Assembly (NCBI GenBank): GCA_016938055.1
Contig: JAFGVJ010000190.1
Location: 1 to 33,064, forward strand
Direction of reading: 5' to 3'
Length of the DNA stretch: 33,064 nucleotides
Source of the DNA: Prolixibacteraceae bacterium
GTDB lineage: Bacteria > Bacteroidota > Bacteroidia > Bacteroidales > Prolixibacteraceae
Shown here piece by piece: positions 27,261 through 33,064 of the stretch. A model generated the notes under the pieces. It worked only from the letters and a program-made list of their open reading frames with translations, was not told where the DNA came from and did no database searches. A program made the position numbers and the translations under genes. Position 1 is the stretch's first letter; every line of letters starts with the position of its first letter.

Positions 27261-29030
27261 TTATTCTTTCAGAAACGACGCCTCCCAGTTGGTTATCCCA
27301 TGCATGACGCTTACAAGGTACCAGCCCTTTTCAAAAGTACTGACATCGATCTTGGGAACAGCATCCTCTGAATCTAAGGAGTATATGAGCGATCCGTTCA
27401 ATCGGTATATACGGATATGGGCAGGTGTTCCGGTTTCCGTGAGTTGAATGTTCAGTATATCTTTTACTGGATTTGGGAAAAGCGATACCTTGTTCTCATC
27501 CAACTCATTGATGCCAACCCGGTTCATGACCATTACTTTCACCTGGTCGTAGCTGGTTTCGATCCCATCAGAGACTGTTACCCTGAAGGTGTATGTGCCA
27601 TTGGTGAAGCCAGTAATTTCAGTGGTCGCATCTTTTGGCGTTTGTATGGTGATATCGTTTTTACCCGAGCTTTTGGTCCATTGAAAAGTCAGGCTATCTC
27701 CATCTTCATCTATACCTGTAGCAGCAAGAAAAACTGCGTTTTCGGGCTGGTACAGGGTGGTGTCTTCATCAGCAATTAATTCGGGAGCATGGTTCGGGCT
27801 TTTGTTGAAGTGAATCCAGTTAATGTTCAAAGAGCCAGTTGGGGTATAGAATTTCAAGCGGTGTTTGCCTTTGTTCAGTACAAGTTTTTGTTCCATTGTT
27901 TGCCAGTTTTGCCAGCCACCCGATGAGGGGATACTGAAATTTGCCAAACTGAGATCGTCCTCCAGTACATCCAAACTGGTTGGGGCATTGCCGGCAACCC
28001 TGATGTAAAGGAAATATTCGCCCGAATCAGGCACCTCCACGTTGTACTGCAACCAGTCGTCCGCATCGAACCAACCTACGTTGGCCAGCCCATCAAAATC
28101 AGCGGTAGCCTCCAGCTGAATACCACTCATGGCATTGTAGCTTTCGGCCTCGATTCTGCCCGGAACAGGATAGTAGGCTGCGGTATCGTGTACGGGGTAA
28201 AAGTTGAGATACAAATTTCCAAGTTCGGTGAGGGTTCCGGGTACTGATCCGTATATGTCGAGAAAAGGCCATTTCCCGCTACGGTCGCCGGTAAACCAAC
28301 TGTAGCGAAAAATATTCGTATCGTTTTCGAGATAGTCAATGGCACCCAATACATAGCTTTTTTGCATGTCGGGGGTGATGGTGGCCTGGTCCCAGCAGGC
28401 AAACTCGGTCAGCCATATCTTTTTGCCATACTTCAGGTAACCTTCAATGTTGCTTTGCAGGGCGCTGGCATAACACATGTAATTGTGCACGGCAATGTAA
28501 TCGACCCTGCAATCGGGGCATTCTTCAAAAAAAGCATCGAGCCAGGCATAGGGGCTCGAATCGGAATTTGTGCCAGGAATATCAACACACTGATCGCAAT
28601 AGTTGACAGCCGGGGCTACTATCTTCAGCCCGAATTCATCGGCCAGTTCCTCAATTCTTGGCCAGCTGGCAGCAGCCTTTGCCGGGGTCATGTTGGCCTG
28701 GGTCCTGAAATTGGGCTCGTTAAAACCCAGAATGTATTTTACCTGTGGATGATTCTTCAAAAAAACCTTCAAACGGGCAGTATCGGTACGTTCATTCCAA
28801 AGCATGGGCACAAAATCCATGTTGTAGTTTTCGTATGTTTCACGCACGCTATTGTCTGGTTCTGTAGCCCAGTTATACCACCAGCTCAAGCTTTTCGAGA
28901 CTGTTTGTAAATCGGCTTCGTGATGATAGCCAAAAGCAATTCCCCGTTTCTCACTCCGAAATTGAGCATTCAATGTGAAGGATTGCAGACTTAAGAAAAA
29001 CAGAAAAAACAGTGAAATAATACGATTCAT
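27261..29030 (-). CDS. GH128-like (Asl1-type) putative endo-beta-1,3-glucanase with CBM6, Ig/PKD-like domain and T9SS sorting domain
   Basis: Real start probably the minus-strand ATG at 29030 (MNRIISLFFLFFLSLQSFTLNAQ signal peptide). 'KRGIAFGYHHEADLQTVSKSLSWWYNWATEPDN', 'YILGFNEPNF', 'KKIWLTEFACWD'; CBM6-like 'RIEAESYNAMSGIQLEATADFDGLANVGWFDADDWLQYNVEVPDSGEYFLYIRVA'; 'VSLFPNPVKDILNIQL'. Confidence 0.87.
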   Translation of the reverse strand: MNRIISLFFLFFLSLQSFTLNAQFRSEKRGIAFGYHHEADLQTVSKSLSWWYNWATEPDNSVRETYENYNMDFVPMLWNERTDTARLKVFLKNHPQVKYILGFNEPNFRTQANMTPAKAAASWPRIEELADEFGLKIVAPAVNYCDQCVDIPGTNSDSSPYAWLDAFFEECPDCRVDYIAVHNYMCYASALQSNIEGYLKYGKKIWLTEFACWDQATITPDMQKSYVLGAIDYLENDTNIFRYSWFTGDRSGKWPFLDIYGSVPGTLTELGNLYLNFYPVHDTAAYYPVPGRIEAESYNAMSGIQLEATADFDGLANVGWFDADDWLQYNVEVPDSGEYFLYIRVAGNAPTSLDVLEDDLSLANFSIPSSGGWQNWQTMEQKLVLNKGKHRLKFYTPTGSLNINWIHFNKSPNHAPELIADEDTTLYQPENAVFLAATGIDEDGDSLTFQWTKSSGKNDITIQTPKDATTEITGFTNGTYTFRVTVSDGIETSYDQVKVMVMNRVGINELDENKVSLFPNPVKDILNIQLTETGTPAHIRIYRLNGSLIYSLDSEDAVPKIDVSTFEKGWYLVSVMHGITNWEASFLKE

Positions 29031-29174
29031 AAGATTGGATTTTGCGACAGGAAATTTAGCATGAATAGGTTTAGTACACAAACCAATCAATACATCAAAA
29101 CTTTCAGCGAACTGCTCACGATTACATCTTTCGTTGTTAAAAATTGAATTAACCTGGTTTTAACACTGTGTTGC

Positions 29175-29204
29175 TTTGCTGCAAGCCCGAATTGATTAAA
29201 TTTG
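29175..29204 (+). promoter_or_regulatory. Candidate promoter TTTG-N18-TAAATTTG for the PQQ propeller gene
   Basis: TTTG at 29175-29178 and TAAATTTG at 29197-29204 match the Bacteroidota -33/-7 pattern; ATG at 29229. Confidence 0.5.
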
Positions 29205-29228
29205 AATGATTTCCAAAAACCAGCTTTG

Positions 29229-30359
29229 ATGAGGATTTTATTTACGGGTGTTTTACTTTTCGTTGTTGTTTTTTTATTGGGTCAGACCGGTTCAAGTTGG
29301 CCCAATTCAAGGGGAAACATGCAGCTGCATGGTACCACCACCGTATCGTTTCCACGTCAGGTACAACTGAAATGGACCTTCGATGCCGACGGGGTTTTCA
29401 AATCGGCACCGGTGATTGCCGAGGGAAAAATTGTGGTGGGCAGTACCAACGGCACCCTGTATTGCCTGAGCATGAAAGGGGATTCCATCTGGGGCTTCAA
29501 AACCGGGAATTCCATCGAAGCACCTGCTTTGATTCATCAGGGGGTGGTTTATATCGGGAACCTGTCGGGAACCCTTTATGCACTGGAACTGACCACCGGT
29601 AAACAAATCTGGACGTATCAAACCGATAACCAAATCATGGGAGCGCCCACTTTACTCCGCGATGGCACCCGCGAAATACTGGCCGTGGGGAGTTACGATT
29701 ATTATCTGCACGGCATTGATGCCAAAACCGGAAAAAAACTTTGGCAGTACGAAACGGAAAACTTTTTGAACAGTGCTCCTGCGCTTTGGAATGGCAATGC
29801 CGTATTTGGCGGTTGCGATGGTTTTTTGCACATGGTGAATCTGAAAACCGGCATCAGCAGCGGAAAAGTTGAAGTAGCCACCTACGTAGCTTCTTCCCCG
29901 GCGGTGATTGCTAACCTGGCTTACATTGGCGATTACGACGGGGGCTTTACTTGTATCGATCTGGAAAAGAAAAACATCAAATGGCGCTACACCAACCCCG
30001 ACAACGACCTGCCTTTTATTGCCTCCCCCTCGCTGGTGGCCGACAAAATCCTCATTGGCAGTCGCGATAAATTCATGTATTGTTTCGACCGGCATAGCGG
30101 GAAATTGCTCTGGAAGAAAAATACCGGCAGCCGCATCGATGCCTCCACCGTTGCCAACACTCAGGAAGTTTTACTCATCAACATGCGGGGCGACATCATG
30201 GTTCTAAACATCGAAAATGGCGTACTGGTATGGAATTACCAGCTTGGCGTAGGGGCTATCAATGCCCCGGCAGTGATCAGCAATGCCATAGTGATTGCTG
30301 GTAGCAACGGGAATGTTTATTACTTAGCCTCCCCCAGCCATACCCGAGGAGGGGAGTAA
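29229..30359 (+). CDS. Secreted PQQ-type/BamB-like beta-propeller protein
   Basis: ATG 29229 gives signal peptide 'MRILFTGVLLFVVVFLLGQ'; propeller repeats 'GKIVVGSTNGTLYCLSMKGDSIWGFKTG', 'GVVYIGNLSGTLYALELTTGKQIWTYQT', 'DAKTGKKLWQYETE'. The ORF-track start at 29202 is a TTG. Confidence 0.87.
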   Translation: MRILFTGVLLFVVVFLLGQTGSSWPNSRGNMQLHGTTTVSFPRQVQLKWTFDADGVFKSAPVIAEGKIVVGSTNGTLYCLSMKGDSIWGFKTGNSIEAPALIHQGVVYIGNLSGTLYALELTTGKQIWTYQTDNQIMGAPTLLRDGTREILAVGSYDYYLHGIDAKTGKKLWQYETENFLNSAPALWNGNAVFGGCDGFLHMVNLKTGISSGKVEVATYVASSPAVIANLAYIGDYDGGFTCIDLEKKNIKWRYTNPDNDLPFIASPSLVADKILIGSRDKFMYCFDRHSGKLLWKKNTGSRIDASTVANTQEVLLINMRGDIMVLNIENGVLVWNYQLGVGAINAPAVISNAIVIAGSNGNVYYLASPSHTRGGE

Positions 30360-30391
30360 AGCCCATCCCTAACCCTTCCCCAAGGGAAGGG
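30329..30391. repeat. Two G/C-run hairpins spanning the 3' end of the PQQ gene
   Basis: ctcccc (30329-30334)/ggggag (30351-30356); perfect cccttccc (30373-30380)/gggaaggg (30384-30391). Confidence 0.6.
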
Positions 30392-30454
30392 AATCGAGGA
30401 TCGAAAAATTGATGTTTTTTTTGCTTTGAAGATAAAATAGGTTTTAAGAAAATT

Positions 30455-31813
30455 ATGGAGAAAAAATATAAAAACAATGATGCAAGTACTGATAAGTCCC
30501 CCCTTGGAGGGGACAAGGGGGGCTTGAACATCATTCAAATCATCCCCGGTTCGGGCGGGAGTTTTTATTGCGGCAACTGTTTGCGTGACAGTAAATTTGT
30601 CGATTCATTAAAAAGTTTAGGGCACACGGTGGTGAAAGTGCCCATGTACCTGCCCTTGTTTTCCGACGAGCATGATTTGGAAGACATCCCGGTGTTTTAC
30701 GGGGCCATTTCCATCTACCTGAAACAGCTTTATCCCATTTTTCGCAAGGCTCCGGCATGGTTCGATCGTTTACTCAACTCAAAGCCCCTGATGAAACTGG
30801 CTGCAGGCATGGCCGGATCGACCAATGCCAAAGGCCTCGAAGAAATGACCATCTCGATGTTGCTGGGCGAGCAGGGTCAGCAAGGGGAGGAGCTGGATAA
30901 GATGATTGACTGGATTGGTGAACATTGCCAGCCCGATGTGATCCACCTGTCCAATGCCTTGTTGTTGGGTTTGGCAAGGCGCATGAAAGAAAAATTGAAG
31001 GTGCCTGTGGTCTGTTCCCTTCAGGACGAAGATGTTTGGGTCGATCCCATGAAACCTTCGGCGCGCGATCATGTGTGGAAACTGATGAGCGAGCGGGCGG
31101 CCGATGTGGATGCTTTTATCGCCGTGAGCGATTACTATGCTCAAGCTGCCCAAAAGTGGATGAAACTTCCGGCAGAGAAAATCAACACGGTGCATTTGGG
31201 GGTCGATCCGGCCGATTATGAATTTTCAAATGCCGCCCAACGCAAGCGCGAAATTGGTTACCTCTCGCGCATGAATGCCGAGAATGGCATGGAAGTGCTG
31301 GTGGATGCTTTCATCCTCTTGAAAAAGGAAGCCAGGTTTGATGATGTACACCTTCACATCACCGGTGGAAAAACCGGGGAGGATACCGAATTCATCAAGC
31401 ACCAAAAACAAAAACTGGAGCATGCCGGGATCAGATCTTTTGCTCATTTCTGGGAAGGCTTTGAAGGTACTCACCGGAAGAACTTTTTGAAAAGAATGCA
31501 ACTCATGTCCGTGCCGGTTTTGAACGGCGAAGCGTTTGGTATTTACCTCACTGAAGCCATGGCCTCGGGCATTCCGGTGGTACAGCCTGCCCTGGGGGCT
31601 TTCCCCGAAATTGTGAATACTGCAGGTGGTGGTGTGATTTATGAACCCAATACACCTGAAGCACTGGCCAAAGCCTGGGCCGATTTACTCGATGATCCAA
31701 AGAAAATAGAACAACTCAGTAACGAGGCCCGTGCCAGTGTCGAAAAGCATTTCGACATTAATATTCAGGCCAGGGAGTTGGTGGAAATCTATAAGAATAT
31801 CAAATACTGTTAG
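30455..31813 (+). CDS. Glycosyltransferase family 4-like protein
   Basis: 'IIQIIPGSGGSFYCGNCLRDSKFVDSLKSLGHTV' donor-side start; C-terminal 'EAFGIYLTEAMASGIPVVQPALGAFPEIVNTAGGGVIYEP'. Confidence 0.85.
   Translation: MEKKYKNNDASTDKSPLGGDKGGLNIIQIIPGSGGSFYCGNCLRDSKFVDSLKSLGHTVVKVPMYLPLFSDEHDLEDIPVFYGAISIYLKQLYPIFRKAPAWFDRLLNSKPLMKLAAGMAGSTNAKGLEEMTISMLLGEQGQQGEELDKMIDWIGEHCQPDVIHLSNALLLGLARRMKEKLKVPVVCSLQDEDVWVDPMKPSARDHVWKLMSERAADVDAFIAVSDYYAQAAQKWMKLPAEKINTVHLGVDPADYEFSNAAQRKREIGYLSRMNAENGMEVLVDAFILLKKEARFDDVHLHITGGKTGEDTEFIKHQKQKLEHAGIRSFAHFWEGFEGTHRKNFLKRMQLMSVPVLNGEAFGIYLTEAMASGIPVVQPALGAFPEIVNTAGGGVIYEPNTPEALAKAWADLLDDPKKIEQLSNEARASVEKHFDINIQARELVEIYKNIKYC
30498..30522. repeat. Perfect 9-bp-arm hairpin ccccccttg...caagggggg inside the 5' end of the GT4 ORF
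   Basis: Arms 30498-30506 / 30514-30522; encodes 'SPLGGDKGG'. Confidence 0.6.
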
Positions 31814-31890
31814 TTAATCGATTTTGTATGCAGGGAGTTAATCAATTGAGGCTTTAATATTTTTTGTAATTTGCAATAAAAATTATCATA

Positions 31891-32103
31891 GTGGAAACTT
31901 CAGAAATAATAAAAGAAATAGAAAAACTGCCAGTTTCTAAACGTTTTTTAATTATTGAGAGAACCATCCAGTCAATTAAAAGAAACGAAGAAATAACAAA
32001 GATGGAAACTGCTGCGAGTGCCCTATTGACCGATTACGAGTCTGATTATGAATTGACTTCATTTACCGGCATTGATTTGGATGAGTTTTATGAGGCAAAA
32101 TGA
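31891..32103 (+). CDS. Putative antitoxin (70 aa, GTG start)
   Basis: Small acidic ORF immediately upstream of and overlapping a MazF/PemK-like ORF by 14 bp. Confidence 0.65.
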   Translation: METSEIIKEIEKLPVSKRFLIIERTIQSIKRNEEITKMETAASALLTDYESDYELTSFTGIDLDEFYEAK

Positions 32104-32434
32104 AATTTGGCTAATTAATCTGGATCCAACAATTGGTTCAGAAATTAGAAAGATAAGACCAGCAGTCATCGTCAGTGATGATGCTTTAGGAAAACTACCT
32201 TTAAAAATTATTGTACCAATAACAGATTGGAAAGATCATTATCAGTTAGCTCCCTGGATGATAAAGCTTAATCCTGATACATTGAATTTATTGGAAAAAG
32301 TTTCTTGTGCAGATTGCTTTCAAGTTCGATCTGTTTCTCAGATTCGTTTTATTAGAAAGATTGGCGTGCTTGATGATCATTCTAAGGAAGAAGTCCGATT
32401 AGGCCTTTCCAAAGTATTATCATTAAATTTTTAA
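32090..32434 (+). CDS. MazF/PemK-like toxin
   Basis: 'RQNEIWLINLDPTIGSEIRKIRPAVIVSDDALGKLPLKIIVPITDW' and 'QVRSVSQIRFIRKIGVL' match the PemK/MazF pattern; ATG 32090 gives a canonical N-terminus. Confidence 0.85.
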   Translation: MRQNEIWLINLDPTIGSEIRKIRPAVIVSDDALGKLPLKIIVPITDWKDHYQLAPWMIKLNPDTLNLLEKVSCADCFQVRSVSQIRFIRKIGVLDDHSKEEVRLGLSKVLSLNF

Positions 32435-32456
32435 TTAATAGTAAATTAAGATCATC

Positions 32457-33064
32457 ATGATAAGCATCCAAAACCTCACCAAATCTTATCCCTCTGCATT
32501 AGGAACTGCCCGGCACAGTGTGCTCAATCAGCTTTCGGCAGAAATCGCCAAAGGCGAAGCCGTGGCCATTGTGGGCCCCTCGGGTACCGGAAAAACCACT
32601 TTGCTGAACATCCTTGGAACATTGGACAAAGCTGATGAAGGAACCGTGTTGGTAGATGGTGTAAACCTGATGGATTTGAATTCCACTACCCAAGCTGAAT
32701 TCCGTAACCGGAAAATTGGCATGGTGTTCCAGCTGCATCATTTGTTGCCGCAATGTACGCTCTGGGAGAATGTGCTGCTACCAACCATTCCGTTGAATGC
32801 TCGTAAGGGAGTGGCTGAAAAAAGGGCAGAAACCTTGTTGAAAAGGACAGGTATCTGGGCACAGAGGCATCAGTTCCCTTCGGAGCTTTCGGGAGGTGAA
32901 TGCCAGCGGGCGGCCTTTGTTCGTGCGCTCATCAACGAGCCGTCCATCCTCCTGGCCGATGAACCCACCGGTGCCCTCGATGAAGAAAATGCCGACATGC
33001 TTTCGGAATTGTTGCTTGAACTGAATAAAGAATCGGGTACCACCCTGGTGGTGGTTACCCACTC
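32457..33064 (+). CDS. ABC transporter ATP-binding protein, LolD/MacB-like, truncated at window end
   Basis: ATG 32457 'MISIQNLTKSYPS'; Walker A 'GPSGTGKTT', Q-loop 'MVFQLHHLLPQ', signature 'LSGGECQRAAFVRAL', Walker B 'ILLADEPTGALD'. Open at the window end, so missing from the ORF track. Confidence 0.92.
   Translation, partial: MISIQNLTKSYPSALGTARHSVLNQLSAEIAKGEAVAIVGPSGTGKTTLLNILGTLDKADEGTVLVDGVNLMDLNSTTQAEFRNRKIGMVFQLHHLLPQCTLWENVLLPTIPLNARKGVAEKRAETLLKRTGIWAQRHQFPSELSGGECQRAAFVRALINEPSILLADEPTGALDEENADMLSELLLELNKESGTTLVVVTH

Noticed and set aside
29031-29090. 20-residue N-terminal extension of the GH128-like protein
   Set aside because: The internal ATG at 29030 begins a textbook signal peptide.
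30277-30538. Antisense ORFs with 'FPSLGEGLGMGFTPLLGYGWGRL' / 'PPLSPPRGDLS'
   Set aside because: Translations of the G/C-run hairpin repeats, not proteins.
32880-32920. ABC signature LSGGECQR (C instead of the more usual Q)
   Set aside because: A single-residue variant at a tolerant position; not informative alone.
1-33064. CRISPR arrays, tRNA/rRNA genes, transposases, phage or defence islands
   Set aside because: Looked for repeat-spacer arrays, structural RNA motifs and characteristic proteins; none seen apart from the toxin-antitoxin pair.

Overview
Bacteroidota-type chromosomal segment dominated by a polysaccharide utilization locus (PUL), about 2.2-29.1 kb, probably for beta-1,3-glucan (laminarin-like, possibly mixed beta-1,3/1,6-linked). 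Order: transmembrane propeller/Y_Y_Y/LuxR-HTH one-component regulator; SusC/SusD pair; terminator hairpin; compact cassette of sugar-porter MFS, TIM-barrel GH lipoprotein (GH158-like candidate), mutarotase-like protein, very large leaderless GH94-superfamily-like protein (candidate beta-glucan phosphorylase) and GH3 lipoprotein; second terminator hairpin; tandem GH16 pair; tandem GH5-like pair with CBM6 modules; and, on the opposite strand, a GH128-like/CBM6 protein. Three of the enzymes end in T9SS-type sorting domains while others are lipoproteins. Flanks: ferredoxin-NADP reductase, rlmN, a PQQ-type propeller protein, a GT4-like glycosyltransferase, a MazF/PemK-like toxin-antitoxin pair, and a truncated LolD-like ABC ATPase. 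The main points for follow-up are the 1143-aa putative phosphorylase with its mutarotase-like partner, a perfect 20-bp inverted repeat in front of susC, NEP-to-NET divergence in the tandem GH5 pair, an unassigned module in the second GH16, and three cases where dispersed-repeat-like DNA appears translated into gene termini (rlmN, PQQ protein, GT4). All assignments come from reading the sequence and recalled family knowledge; no searches were run.
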